Notes: a model not told the origin generated them from the letters alone. 64,000 nucleotides of DNA from Moraxella nonliquefaciens (GCF_001679005.1 NZ_LXTW01000012.1:1-64000); one strand, 5' to 3'; positions 35,070 through 44,536 are shown, numbered from the stretch's first letter. Program-made: numbers and translations.

Positions 35070-35090
35070 AAATAATAAGAAATATTATTT
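35070..35090. promoter_or_regulatory. Fur-box-like palindrome upstream of fetA-like gene
   Basis: AAATAAT and ATTATTT flank AAGAAAT in an interrupted palindrome 111 bases before the receptor ATG, within a very AT-rich stretch. The layout resembles degenerate Fur sites, as expected for an iron receptor. Confidence 0.4.
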
Positions 35091-35201
35091 ACTTTTTAAA
35101 ATAATCGTGTTAATATTATTACCAGTCTCTTACCAACGCTGATGCTCACACACTGATGCACGATGTGAGTCTCACTCCTTTTTGATACTTATGGTGATTT
35201 T

Positions 35202-37502
35202 ATGACACAAAAGACCTTTGCACTACGCCATTTGACCTTTGCCGTCATTGGCACGATGACAGCGACCGTTGCCATGGCAAATACCACGAACGTGGGGCCG
35301 ACGGTTCGCCTAGAACACGAGGTGATTAGCACTGACCGCCAAGGTGCGAAAATTAAAACCAATGTTGTTACCTTACGAGAAAAAGACGAAAGCACGGCCA
35401 CAGATTTGCGTAGCCTGTTGCAAGATGAACCTGCCATCGGTTTTGGTGGTGGTAATGGTACTTCTCAATTTGTCAGCATTCGTGGCATGGGTCATAATGC
35501 CATTGACCTAAAAATTGACAACGCTTATCAAGATGGTCAATTACACTATCACCAAGGTCGCTTTATGCTAGACCCCCAGATGGTCAAAGTCGTTTCGGTA
35601 CAAAAAGGGGCAGGCTTTGCCAGTGCAGGCATTGGGGCAACCAATGGTGCGATTGTTACCAAAACCTTAGATGCTGATGAGCTTTTAAGAAACAGCGACA
35701 AAGATTATGGCTTTAAAGTTGGTGCAGGCTTATCAACCAACAAAGGTCATTCTTATCATGGCAGTGCCTTTGGTAAAGCACAGACAGGATTTGGTCAGGT
35801 AGATGCCCTTGTCTCTTATAATCAAGTAAATGATGGTGATTATAAAGGCGGTAAAGGATACACCAATCTGTTGGGCAATGACGTGGTTACAAGAAGTGCC
35901 TTGGATAAATCCAGTTACCTTGTCAAAGCAGGGCTAACCGCTGGCGATCATCGATTTGTGGTCAGCCATCTAAATGAAGCACATAAAGGCATTCGTGGTG
36001 TGCGTGAAGAATTTGATTTCGCTAATCGTGTCTTGACAATAGACATAGAAGATAAAAATAAGAAAAAACGTACCAAAGCAGAGCTTTTGGCAGAGTTGGA
36101 TAAAAAGTATGCAGGCAAGGGTTACAAACTTGGCAGTAAAACACCAGATAATAAAAAGTATAATGTGGTTGATGCCAATGGTAAGTTGGTGGATAATTTA
36201 GTTGGGAACAACCCAACTCAGCGTGAAACCTACCAGAAGTTAACCAACCTTGAATGGACAGGTAAAAACCTTGGCTTTGCAAGTGAAGTTACTGCCAATG
36301 TCTATAAGTTAGAACATGGACGCAACTCTTCCAGCGATAGAGGTAACAGCTATATTCTTCGTGATGTACCTAATACCATCAATGATAACGGTGATAGCCC
36401 ATCAAGCATGCATATTAGTGCCAAAGGGGCTAATATTAACTTTGACACCGAGTTCAACCACCTTTTATTAAAAGGATTTGGCGTTGACCATACTTTATTA
36501 AAATATGGTATCAACTATCGCCATCAAGAAGCTGTACCGCCCAGGGGTATTAGACCTGGTTTTCAACACCAAGAAAAAACCGATGCTGGCATTTATCTAG
36601 AAGCGATTAACCAAATCAATGACTTTACCATCAATACAGGCGTGCGTGTTGACCGTTTTGACTTTAAAGCCATGGACGGTAAAAAGGTTGGAAAAACCGA
36701 CATCAACCCAAGCTTTGGGGTAATTTATGATGTTAATCCTAATCTTAGTGTCAGCGGTAACCTAATCTATGCTACTCGTAGTCCACGCTTTGCTGATGCC
36801 ATCCTAAGCCGTGGCTTCCGTGATGGTGTGATCAGTATTGCTGATAACGCAAAAGCAGAAAAAGCACGCAATACCGAGATTGGTTTTAACTATAATAATG
36901 GACCATATACCGCCTTTGGTAGCTATTTCTGGCAGCGTGTTAATGATGCCAGAGCTGCTGCTGATGCTGTACAACACCCCAAAGATGATACAGCTCAGAT
37001 TACCTATCTTGGTAACCAAGGTCATCAGACCAACCACGGTTATGAGCTGGGCGTAGGTTATGCTGATGGGGCGTGGCGTGCGCGTGCTGGTGTTGCTCAC
37101 AGCAAACCAACCATGCACAATGTCAAATTTAAAGCCAACCCTGAATATGCCGTGCGTACAGGTCGCACTTGGACAGCAGATGTCGCCTACCGTTTGCCAA
37201 ATCCAAGCGTGGAGCTTGGTGTGAGACACACGTTGGTTGAAGGGTTAAAAGACAAAGAGACCTCTATCCTTAATGGTGAAGTTGATAAATCAAGAGATGG
37301 TGCTATTCTTAACCGTAAAGGCTATAATGTCAGCGACATCTATGCCAACTGGAAGCCTTATGGCAATGATAAGGTGAATGTGAACTTTGCGGTAAACAAC
37401 GTCTTTAATAAAAACTATCGCCCACACACTCAGCGTGCTTCCATAGATACCCTACCTGGGGCAGGTCGTGATTTCCGTGTTGGCGTGAACTTCACTTACT
37501 GA
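35202..37502 (+). CDS. fetA: TonB-dependent siderophore receptor, FetA/FrpB-type
   Basis: This 766-residue outer-membrane receptor has a signal peptide ending VAMA-NTT. The plug domain shows FGGGNGTSQFVSIRGMGHN, LKIDNAYQDGQLHYHQGRF and ASAGIGATNGAIVTKTLDA; the barrel has RPHTQRASIDTLPGAGRDFR before the terminal strand ending in an aromatic (NFTY). These blocks are those of Neisseria FetA, the ferric enterobactin receptor. A Lys-rich loop (EDKNKKKRTKAELL) may be surface exposed. It stands alone with a strong terminator after it. The ligand is inferred from family only. Confidence 0.87.
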   Translation: MTQKTFALRHLTFAVIGTMTATVAMANTTNVGPTVRLEHEVISTDRQGAKIKTNVVTLREKDESTATDLRSLLQDEPAIGFGGGNGTSQFVSIRGMGHNAIDLKIDNAYQDGQLHYHQGRFMLDPQMVKVVSVQKGAGFASAGIGATNGAIVTKTLDADELLRNSDKDYGFKVGAGLSTNKGHSYHGSAFGKAQTGFGQVDALVSYNQVNDGDYKGGKGYTNLLGNDVVTRSALDKSSYLVKAGLTAGDHRFVVSHLNEAHKGIRGVREEFDFANRVLTIDIEDKNKKKRTKAELLAELDKKYAGKGYKLGSKTPDNKKYNVVDANGKLVDNLVGNNPTQRETYQKLTNLEWTGKNLGFASEVTANVYKLEHGRNSSSDRGNSYILRDVPNTINDNGDSPSSMHISAKGANINFDTEFNHLLLKGFGVDHTLLKYGINYRHQEAVPPRGIRPGFQHQEKTDAGIYLEAINQINDFTINTGVRVDRFDFKAMDGKKVGKTDINPSFGVIYDVNPNLSVSGNLIYATRSPRFADAILSRGFRDGVISIADNAKAEKARNTEIGFNYNNGPYTAFGSYFWQRVNDARAAADAVQHPKDDTAQITYLGNQGHQTNHGYELGVGYADGAWRARAGVAHSKPTMHNVKFKANPEYAVRTGRTWTADVAYRLPNPSVELGVRHTLVEGLKDKETSILNGEVDKSRDGAILNRKGYNVSDIYANWKPYGNDKVNVNFAVNNVFNKNYRPHTQRASIDTLPGAGRDFRVGVNFTY

Positions 37503-37551
37503 TTTGGCTGATGAGCCAACTGACTTTTAAAATATCGTGCTTTTCTCCACA

Positions 37552-37583
37552 CCCAACTTTCACGCTTGAAGGTTGGGTTTTTT
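37552..37583 (+). terminator. Intrinsic terminator after fetA-like gene
   Basis: CCCAACTTTC, loop ACGCTT, GAAGGTTGGG, then TTTTTTC: ten pairs including one G-T. Confidence 0.88.
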
Positions 37584-37601
37584 CATATCTAAATCAGCAC
37601 A

Positions 37602-37633
37602 AAAAAACAGCCCATATATATGGACTGTTTTTT
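37602..37633. terminator. Hairpin downstream of efp
   Basis: AACAG-CCATA and TATGG-CTGTT arms pair with one mismatch and are flanked by A and T runs on both sides, so it can end efp (minus) transcripts 17 bases after the stop. Confidence 0.7.
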
Positions 37634-37649
37634 GGCATTCATCACACCA

Positions 37650-38219
37650 TCACACACGAGACAGATATTCACCCGTGCGAGTATCAACTTTGACCACTTC
37701 ATTTTGTTGGACAAATAGCGGTACACGTACCACTGCCCCTGTTTCTAACTTGGCAGGTTTGCCGCCGCCGCCTGACGTATCGCCACGCACGCCAGGGTCA
37801 GTCTCAACGATTTCAAGTTCCACAAAGTTCGGTGGGGTAACCGACAGCGGTGAGCCGTTAAACAAGGTGATGGTGCAACGAGCATTTGAGTTCTCTTTTA
37901 GCCATTGCACTGTATCGCCCATCGCCGTTTTGTCAGCTTGCATTTGCTCAAAGGTTTCAGGGTGCATAAAATGCCAAAACTCACCGTCATTGTACAGATA
38001 TTCCATCTCAGTATCCACCACGTCCGCCCCTTCTAGGCTGTCGCCTGATTTGAAGGTTTGTTCTAGGACTTTACCAGTTTTTAGATTGCGAAGTTTGACA
38101 CGGTTAAAGGCTTGACCCTTGCCCGGTTTGACGTATTCGTTTTCTAGGATGGAACAGGGATTGCCATCTAGCATGACCTTTAAGCCTGCTTTAAAATCAT
38201 TGGTAGAAAAACTTGCCAT
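37650..38219 (-). CDS. efp: Elongation factor P
   Basis: EF-P relieves ribosome stalling at polyproline. The start at MASFSTNDFKAGLKVMLDG (38219) gives 189 residues, the standard size; the open frame extends upstream without family similarity. The modified-lysine loop ENEYVKPGKGQAFNRVK has the Lys expected for beta-lysylation by EpmA/EpmB. The OB domains with DTEMEYLYNDGEFWHFMHPE and VPLFVQQNEVVKVDTRTGEY are complete. It is divergent from epmB, 96 bases away, matching the functional pair. Confidence 0.97.
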   Translation of the reverse strand: MASFSTNDFKAGLKVMLDGNPCSILENEYVKPGKGQAFNRVKLRNLKTGKVLEQTFKSGDSLEGADVVDTEMEYLYNDGEFWHFMHPETFEQMQADKTAMGDTVQWLKENSNARCTITLFNGSPLSVTPPNFVELEIVETDPGVRGDTSGGGGKPAKLETGAVVRVPLFVQQNEVVKVDTRTGEYLSRV

Positions 38220-38315
38220 GAAAATTACCTTAAAAATAAAAACATAAAATAAAAATGCGTTATAATGACACACCTAACCCACTATTATACTCAATATCAC
38301 TAAGTTTTGTCAAAA

Positions 38316-39326
38316 ATGAACGACATTTTTTTTAATGAGCCAAATTGGCAAAAAGAGCTGTCAGGTGCCGTAAGCGACGTGGCAAGCCTTTATCAGCTGT
38401 TAGAGCTGCCCCTGCCAGAGCAGGTATACACCCCAAATAAATTCCCCCTAAGAGTGCCACACGCCTTTATCAATAAGATGAAAAAGGGCGACCCAAACGA
38501 CCCATTATTACGCCAAATCCTGCCTGACATTGCCGAGAGTCTGCCTGTGGCAGGCTATACCGCTGACCCACTTGGTGAGAATGCCCACAACCCAATGAAG
38601 GGCTTATTACACAAATACCAAAGCCGTGCCTTAATCACGGTAACAGGGGCGTGTGCGGTGCATTGTCGTTATTGTTTTCGTCAGCATTTTGATTATGGGG
38701 CGAACTTGCCAAACAGCCAAGACATTCGCCAAATCTGCCAATACATCGCCAATGACAAACGCATCAATGAAGTGCTATTAAGCGGAGGCGACCCATTGAA
38801 CATCAATAACCGTCGTTTTAATGAATGGATTGGGGCATTATCAGTGATTGATAATATTAAAACCATTCGCATTCACACCCGCATGCCTGCGATATTGCCA
38901 AATCGTATTGATGATGAGCTGATTGAGATATTGGCAAACTGCCCAAAAAACATCATCATGGTGCTACACATCAATCATCCCAATGAGATAGACGATGCCC
39001 TTGCCCAAAAATGCCAAATTCTAAAAAATCATGGCGTGGTACTGCTCAATCAAAGCGTATTATTAAAAGGGGTCAATGATGATGTAGAGACATTGTGCCA
39101 ATTAAGTCATGCTTTATTTGGTATTGGTGTGATGCCGTATTATTTGCATGTTTTGGATAAAGTGGCAGGGTCGGCTCATTTTGATTTGCCGATAGACAGA
39201 GCGATACAGATTTATTGGCAACTTTTGGAAAAATTATCGGGCTATCTTGTGCCGAAACTGGTGCAAGAGATGGCAGGCAAGCCCTATAAAGTACCGATTG
39301 ATATTTATAAGCGACCCCCAACTTAA
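38316..39326 (+). CDS. epmB: EF-P beta-lysine 2,3-aminomutase (EpmB)
   Basis: This radical-SAM, PLP-dependent enzyme turns alpha-lysine into beta-lysine for EF-P modification. A start at ATG 38316 (MNDIFFNEPNWQKEL) gives 336 residues; a TTG at 38307 is an alternative. The iron-sulfur motif is GACAVHCRYCFRQHF (Cx3Cx2C), followed by EVLLSGGDPLNINN. HYLHVLDKVAGSAHFDLP-like sequence (PYYLHVLDKVAGSAHFDLP) marks the PLP region of the KamA group. Divergence from efp supports the EpmB role. Confidence 0.95.
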   Translation: MNDIFFNEPNWQKELSGAVSDVASLYQLLELPLPEQVYTPNKFPLRVPHAFINKMKKGDPNDPLLRQILPDIAESLPVAGYTADPLGENAHNPMKGLLHKYQSRALITVTGACAVHCRYCFRQHFDYGANLPNSQDIRQICQYIANDKRINEVLLSGGDPLNINNRRFNEWIGALSVIDNIKTIRIHTRMPAILPNRIDDELIEILANCPKNIIMVLHINHPNEIDDALAQKCQILKNHGVVLLNQSVLLKGVNDDVETLCQLSHALFGIGVMPYYLHVLDKVAGSAHFDLPIDRAIQIYWQLLEKLSGYLVPKLVQEMAGKPYKVPIDIYKRPPT

Positions 39327-39339
39327 AATCATAAAAATA

Positions 39340-39370
39340 AACAATCGCCCAATGTTATTGAGCGATTGTT
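39340..39370. terminator. Bidirectional terminator between epmB and fxsA
   Basis: AACAATCGC-CAAT and ATTG-GCGATTGTT arms pair with a single internal mismatch around GTT, between two convergent genes, with a T-rich tail on the plus strand. Confidence 0.82.
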
Positions 39371-39382
39371 TGTGATTTTAGC

Positions 39383-39955
39383 TTAGTCATCATTGGCTGA
39401 TTTTTTAATCGTTTTTGCTTGCCCGTCAATGGTAGTGCCAGAGTTGCCATAATTGCCCCCAAAACCGCCAGTACCAAAGGGGTTTTTCTGCCCAAATGGA
39501 TTATTGGGGTTCACACCCCCCATGCCACCAAAGGGATTTTGACCCCCCATCTGTTTTGCCATCATTGCCATCATTTTGTCTTGGTTGTTCATGGCGTAGT
39601 TTTTGGCTTTGGCTGTCAGCATTTTTTGAATGGCGGGTAACAAGAGCAAAAACGCCCCAATGTCAGTTAAGATGCCCGGCAGAACAAATAAAATCCCTGC
39701 AATGCCCATCGCAACCGATTTGGTGATGGCAGACTCTGGCGGTTGATTGGCAGGGTTGGGGATAACGCCACTTTTCATCTGCTTGGCCATGGGATTTAGG
39801 GTACTGGCGGCTTTTTTGATGAGTGTCAGACCGATAAAAAATGCCACGACAAACCACAAAAAAACAAGCCAACCACTCATAAACTGAGCCAGCAGATACC
39901 AAATCAACATCTCAATGATGAACCACACCAAAGCAATGCCTACAATAACGCCCAT
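39383..39955 (-). CDS. fxsA: FxsA-family membrane protein
   Basis: This 190-residue inner-membrane protein has FxsA helices: VGIALVWFIIEMLIWYLLAQ, WLVFLWFVVAFFIGLTLIKK and VAMGIAGILFVLPGILTDIG. FxsA in Escherichia coli affects exclusion of phage T7 by F plasmid; its general function is unknown. The C-terminal 60 residues are rich in Gly, Asn and Phe with repeated NPFG units and look disordered. It is convergent with epmB. Confidence 0.9.
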   Translation of the reverse strand: MGVIVGIALVWFIIEMLIWYLLAQFMSGWLVFLWFVVAFFIGLTLIKKAASTLNPMAKQMKSGVIPNPANQPPESAITKSVAMGIAGILFVLPGILTDIGAFLLLLPAIQKMLTAKAKNYAMNNQDKMMAMMAKQMGGQNPFGGMGGVNPNNPFGQKNPFGTGGFGGNYGNSGTTIDGQAKTIKKSANDD

Positions 39956-40090
39956 ATATTTTCCTTATCAGTTCATAAATTTAGAAATTTGGCAAAAAAT
40001 GGTTTATAATACCAAATATTTACACCAACGCCAACTTTTTGATGGTAAAGGTAACAATTTTTAACATTTATCTGAGCAAACCACATTAAT

Positions 40091-40678
40091 ATGACACTCA
40101 TCATTGGCATAGACCCCGGCTCTCGCATGACAGGTTACGGCATCGTGCGTTCAGTGGGTGATGGCTTGACATTCATGGATGCAGGAACAATACGTACTGA
40201 CAGTATGGACATGCCTGTGCGTATTGGTCAGATTTTTGATGGCATCACAAGGATTGTCCAGCATTATCAAAAATATTACGATGAACCGATACATTCCGCC
40301 ATTGAACAGGTGTTTATGGCGACAAATCCTGACAGTGCTTTAAAGCTTGGGCAGGCTCGTGGGGCGGCGATTGCCTCTTTGAGTGCACAGGGTTTGACCG
40401 TCTCAGAATATACCGCGCGCCAAATCAAACAGGCGGTCTGTGGCTATGGGGCGGCGGACAAAGAACAAGTAACGGCCATGGTGTGTCGTCTGCTTGCCCT
40501 TGATGTTGTACCGCAGGCAGATGCAGCCGATGGGTTGGCGTGTGCCATTTGTCATGCCCATTCTAGTCATTCTATGCACAAACTTTTGGGGAATGCTGCT
40601 CTAAAAGGTCGTTCGGTAAGCAAAAAAAAGGGACGATGGCGTCTGTCTGAGACGGATTTACTCACCCAAAAAAAATAA
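40091..40678 (+). CDS. ruvC: Holliday junction resolvase RuvC
   Basis: This endonuclease cuts four-way junctions. The 195-residue protein has the acidic catalytic set: IIGIDPGSRMTGYG (first Asp), AIEQVFMATNPDSALKLGQA (Glu) and VPQADAADGLACAICHAHS (C-terminal Asp pair). The length is a little above the usual 173 because of a basic tail (KKKGRWRLSETD). ruvA and ruvB are not adjacent. Confidence 0.97.
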   Translation: MTLIIGIDPGSRMTGYGIVRSVGDGLTFMDAGTIRTDSMDMPVRIGQIFDGITRIVQHYQKYYDEPIHSAIEQVFMATNPDSALKLGQARGAAIASLSAQGLTVSEYTARQIKQAVCGYGAADKEQVTAMVCRLLALDVVPQADAADGLACAICHAHSSHSMHKLLGNAALKGRSVSKKKGRWRLSETDLLTQKK

Positions 40679-40901
40679 CAAAATCATGATAACACCAAAA
40701 CGTAACTGCCTGTTATGATGCAATTTACATGTTAAATATTTTAAAAAAACACGTGTTTTTGCATGAATAGAGTGTACCTACTCTTAGCTGGTTGCGTCTC
40801 ATAAAATCCAAACCCCATCTTCAATCGTCATATTGAAAGGGGTTGTTTAAATTAAGACAATTTAAAACAATTTAAAATGATTTAAAACAATAAGGTCAGC
40901 C
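40679..40901. other. Intergenic region with hairpin and short direct repeats before the uracil permease
   Basis: A hairpin pairs AACCCC-x-TTCAAT with ATTGAA-GGGGTT at about 40809-40847. It is followed by three near-identical decamers ACAATTTAAA, ACAATTTAAA, ATGATTTAAA just ahead of the permease ribosome site. Either a ruvC terminator or a leader control element of the permease. Confidence 0.45.
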
Positions 40902-42212
40902 ATGTCATTATTTCCCAAATTTACCCCCTACAAAGGCGACATCTCCACAAGTGCTGTTGCAACAAATGAATACCTACCCCCTGTTCAGACCGTCATGCTT
41001 GGCATTCAGCATGTTCTTGCCATGTTTGGGGCGACGGTGCTTGCCCCTATTTTAATGGGCTTTGATGCCAATCTTGCCATTATGATGAGTGGGATTTGTA
41101 CCATTTTATTTTTTATCATGACAGGTGGGCGAGTGCCAAGCTATCTGGGCTCGTCCTTTGCTTTTATTGGGGTTGTGGCAGCAGCAACTGCCCACGCCAC
41201 GGGCAGTGGAACAAACCCTAATTTGGGCGTGGCATTAGGTGGCATCATCGCTTGCGGTGTGGTTTATGCCTTGATTGGTTTTATCGTCATGGCAACAGGG
41301 ACACGCTGGATTGAAAAACTCATGCCCCCTGTGGTTACAGGAGCGGTGGTTATGATTATCGGGCTAAACCTTGCCCCTGTTACGGTGTCATCTGTGGCAG
41401 GCAAACCTTTTGAACTTGCCATGACGCTTATCACTGTGCTTTGTATGAGTGGCATTGCGGTCTTTGCTAGGGGGTTTGTCAAACGTTTATTGCTTCTTTT
41501 GGGGTTGATGTTGGCTTATGTTATTTATGCCATTATCGCTAATGTCATGGGTTTTGGTAAGCCGATTGACTTTGGGGTGATTGGGCAGGCAAGTTGGTTT
41601 GGTGTGCCAAATTTTTATGCCCCCATCTTTGAGATGAATGCCATGCTCATCATCGCGCCTGTGGCGTTTATCCTTGTGGCAGAAAATCTGGGGCACATCA
41701 AGGCGGTAGGGGCGATGACAGGCGAGAATTTGACCCCCGAGCTTGGCAGGGCATTCGTCGCCGATGGCGTGGCAACAGCACTCTCGGCAGGAGTGGGCGG
41801 TACAGGCATGACAACTTATGGCGAAAACATTGGGGTTATGGCGATTACTCGGGTATACTCTACGCTCGTGTTTGTGGTAGCAGGGGTATTTGCCATTTGT
41901 TTGGGGTTGTCACCAAAATTTGGAGCATTAATCCAGACCATTCCCACGCCTGTTTTGACAGGTGCGTCCATTGTTGTATTTGGTTTGATTACCATTGCAG
42001 GGGCAAAGATTTGGATTGATAATAAAGTGGATTTTAGCGATAACAAAAACCTGATGGTGGGTGCGGTCAGCGTGATTTTGGGAACGGGTAATTTTGGTTT
42101 GGTGATTGGCTCATTTGATTTGGGGGGTATCGGTACGGCAACCTTTATGGCAATGCTACTAAATTGGGTGCTTGGGGCAGGCAAGAACAAAGGCAACACC
42201 ATGCAGAGTTAA
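40902..42212 (+). CDS. uraA: Uracil/xanthine permease, NCS2 family
   Basis: This 436-residue transporter has about 14 membrane helices. The family motifs are ATVLAPILMGFDANLAIMMSG, VAENLGHIKAVGAMTGENL and GGTGMTTYGENIGVMAITRV. The Glu in the AENLGH motif and the TYGENIG segment match uracil-type (UraA/RutG) members better than purine types, so uracil import is the best guess and fits general pyrimidine salvage. Alone, with a terminator after it. The symbol is by family similarity. Confidence 0.85.
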   Translation: MSLFPKFTPYKGDISTSAVATNEYLPPVQTVMLGIQHVLAMFGATVLAPILMGFDANLAIMMSGICTILFFIMTGGRVPSYLGSSFAFIGVVAAATAHATGSGTNPNLGVALGGIIACGVVYALIGFIVMATGTRWIEKLMPPVVTGAVVMIIGLNLAPVTVSSVAGKPFELAMTLITVLCMSGIAVFARGFVKRLLLLLGLMLAYVIYAIIANVMGFGKPIDFGVIGQASWFGVPNFYAPIFEMNAMLIIAPVAFILVAENLGHIKAVGAMTGENLTPELGRAFVADGVATALSAGVGGTGMTTYGENIGVMAITRVYSTLVFVVAGVFAICLGLSPKFGALIQTIPTPVLTGASIVVFGLITIAGAKIWIDNKVDFSDNKNLMVGAVSVILGTGNFGLVIGSFDLGGIGTATFMAMLLNWVLGAGKNKGNTMQS

Positions 42213-42245
42213 TCAATATGGATGGGGCGTAATGGTGAGTTTTTG

Positions 42246-42284
42246 GGATTTGCCATGAAAATGGCTAAATCCTCAATTTTTTAT
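42246..42284 (+). terminator. Intrinsic terminator after the uracil permease
   Basis: GGATTT-x-CCAT, loop GAAA, ATGG-xx-AAATCC, then TCAATTTTTT. Confidence 0.72.
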
Positions 42285-42329
42285 CAAGATTTATAAAATG
42301 CCATCAAAGCTAAGAAAGCTAAGTACACC

Positions 42330-42827
42330 TTATAATCCTGCCCACCACATCCGCAATCTTAACAACCAAAGCGGTGCGATGCCTGTAAAACTTTGGGCAA
42401 CTTTACCATCATCTAGTATCACAAAAGATGGCGTTACTTGTCCGCCCCATTCATGAAATATCACTCCTTGTTGGTCATTTAGGGTATAAAAATCATAGCC
42501 ATGTTTGTTCATATACGCAAGCAGTTCATCATCATTACCTGATGATACCGCCACGCTTAGCACGTCATGACCATTGGCGTGCAGGGTTTGGACGTTGGGA
42601 CCGGTTGTGCGACACACCCCACACCATGACCCCCAAAAGTAGATGAGTACAGGGGCATCATGGCTTTGTGCCACGACATCCACCACTTGTTTTGAGCTGT
42701 TTTGATAGATAAGTTTGGGGCCGTCTGGCATGACAGGTGACCGCCACAGATTGACCGCCGTGTAGATGATGATAAACATCACAAGGTAAGTCAAGGCGGA
42801 AAATAAGGTTTTGCGAAGTTTTTTCAT
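42330..42827 (-). CDS. Membrane-anchored thioredoxin-fold disulfide protein (ScsD/TlpA-like)
   Basis: This 165-residue protein has one N-terminal membrane helix (LFSALTYLVMFIIIYTAVNLW) and a periplasmic thioredoxin fold with active site FWGSWCGVCRTTGPNV (CGVC) and the cis-Pro loop GQVTPSFVILDDG. It resembles the protein disulfide oxidoreductases near ScsD, which work in periplasmic thiol handling or copper stress. No scs partners are near. Downstream of the FAD oxidase gene by 59 bases, same strand. Confidence 0.85.
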   Translation of the reverse strand: MKKLRKTLFSALTYLVMFIIIYTAVNLWRSPVMPDGPKLIYQNSSKQVVDVVAQSHDAPVLIYFWGSWCGVCRTTGPNVQTLHANGHDVLSVAVSSGNDDELLAYMNKHGYDFYTLNDQQGVIFHEWGGQVTPSFVILDDGKVAQSFTGIAPLWLLRLRMWWAGL

Positions 42828-42886
42828 AATTTATAAATAAAACTTATCTTGATGATTCTAAAATAGGTTTTTAAATTTAAAAAGTT

Positions 42887-44275
42887 CTAAATATCAAATA
42901 CCTTACCACGGTTCATAATCCCATTGGGGTCAAATACCGCTTTTACCGCTTTCATGTATTCAATCTCAATGGGCGAGCGGGTGTAGTCTAGATATGGCTT
43001 TTTAGTCATGCCCACGCCATGTTCGGCAGATATTGAGCCTTTGTATTTTTTGACCGTATCAAAAACGTATTTATTTACCATTTGGCATTTGGCAAAAAAG
43101 TCGTCTTTGCTAAGCGTATCAGGTTTTAGGATATTTAGGTGTAAATTACCATCGCCAATATGTCCAAACCAACAAATCTCAAAATCAGGGTAATTGTCCT
43201 TGACAATCTGTTCAATGTCATCAATAAAATCACCCAAATGCACAATCAGTACCGATACATCATTTTTATAAGGGGTAAACACCGAAATCGTCTCAGAGAT
43301 GCTCTCACGCAACTTCCAAAGTTCATGTAGCTGCCCCACGCTTTGGCTCATCACGCCATCTTCAATAAGACCATCTTCACAACACGTCTCAAACACGCTC
43401 ATGGCAGTGTCTAACACATCATCGGAGACGGCTTCAAATTCTAGCAAAACATAAAAAGGTGTGCGGGTGTCAAAAGGTTCTTTGGCATGTCCTGCACTTA
43501 GCACCTTATCAAGTGCTACGCTGTCAAAAAATTCAAAAGCGGTCAAATTTAACGCCTTGCCAAATCTGTCAAGCAGCGTTACCACCGATTCAAAATTAGG
43601 CACACCAAGCACCATGGCGGTCAAGTTTACAGGCTGTTTTTCAAGTTTGATGAGTGCCTTAGTGATGAACCCAAGCGTGCCCTCCGCTCCGATGAACAAA
43701 TGACGAAAATCATAGCCTGTGGCGTTTTTTAGCATACCGCCATTGAGCTCCAAAATGTCGCCCTTGCCCGTTACCACTGTCAAGCCTAGGATTTGGTTAC
43801 GAGTCATGCCATAGCGGATCACCTTAATGCCACCTGCATTGGTGCTAATATTCCCACCGATTTGGCTTGACCCAGATGAGGCAAAGTCCACGGCATAGTA
43901 TAGGTTTTTGGCGTTGGCAAATTCTTGTAAGGCTTTGGTAATAACACCAGCCTCCACCTCCACCATTTGGTCAGCTTCATAAAACGTGCCAATGGCATTC
44001 ATTTTATCAAAACTTACCACCACTTCACCATTGCTTGCCACCGCCCCTGCTGATAAACCTGTACGTCCACCACTAGGCACAAGGCAGATGCTATGGGTGT
44101 TGGCAAGGCGGACGATGTGGGCAACCTGTTCGGTGGTCTTAGGAAAAATGATGGCAGATGGGGCAGGAGCAAAATGCTTTGTCCAGTCCTTGCCCCAGTT
44201 GTTCAGGCTGTCTGAGTCGGTTTTGATTTGGTTTGGGTCAAATTGTAAATCAGCTAAAAATTGGGTTAAGTTCAT
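42887..44275 (-). CDS. FAD-linked 2-hydroxyacid dehydrogenase/oxidase (GlcD-like)
   Basis: This 462-residue flavoprotein has the PCMH FAD domain (VPSGGRTGLSAGAVASNGEV; DFASSGSSQIGGNISTNAGG; IGAEGTLGFITKALIKLE) and the FAD-oxidase C domain (FGHIGDGNLHLNIL; GSISAEHGVGMTKKPYLDY). Members oxidise D-lactate, glycolate or D-2-hydroxyglutarate. The substrate cannot be fixed from sequence; absence of glcE/glcF next door argues against a glycolate oxidase complex. Confidence 0.88.
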   Translation of the reverse strand: MNLTQFLADLQFDPNQIKTDSDSLNNWGKDWTKHFAPAPSAIIFPKTTEQVAHIVRLANTHSICLVPSGGRTGLSAGAVASNGEVVVSFDKMNAIGTFYEADQMVEVEAGVITKALQEFANAKNLYYAVDFASSGSSQIGGNISTNAGGIKVIRYGMTRNQILGLTVVTGKGDILELNGGMLKNATGYDFRHLFIGAEGTLGFITKALIKLEKQPVNLTAMVLGVPNFESVVTLLDRFGKALNLTAFEFFDSVALDKVLSAGHAKEPFDTRTPFYVLLEFEAVSDDVLDTAMSVFETCCEDGLIEDGVMSQSVGQLHELWKLRESISETISVFTPYKNDVSVLIVHLGDFIDDIEQIVKDNYPDFEICWFGHIGDGNLHLNILKPDTLSKDDFFAKCQMVNKYVFDTVKKYKGSISAEHGVGMTKKPYLDYTRSPIEIEYMKAVKAVFDPNGIMNRGKVFDI

Positions 44276-44468
44276 GTATTTCTCTGCTGTCTTTGCTAAA
44301 AATTCATATCATATCAAAAATTTATCCCATTGGGGGTAAAATTTATGACACATCCCTTAAAATCTCTCGGTGCGATAAAACCATCCAAATCGGTGTTGGC
44401 TTTTACAAACAGCGGTGCAACGCCTTATTGGCACTGATGGATAAAGATGATTTGGGTCTTAAACGATG

Positions 44469-44497
44469 AAAACGCCCCGAGATGATTCTTAGGGCGT
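44469..44497 (-). terminator. Intrinsic terminator after gdhA
   Basis: On the minus strand ACGCCC, a 14-base loop, GGGCGT, then TTTC, located 40 bases past the gdhA stop. Confidence 0.6.
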
Positions 44498-44536
44498 CTG
44501 TTGGTACTGCTTGATAAAGCTGTGATTAACATATGA

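Noticed and set aside
44233..44469. 78-codon plus-strand frame between the FAD oxidase and gdhA
   Set aside because: The first half is antisense to the oxidase start; the second half (KIYDTSLKISRCDKTIQIG) is short, unrecognised and ends at the gdhA terminator. It could be a gene scrap but is not supportable.
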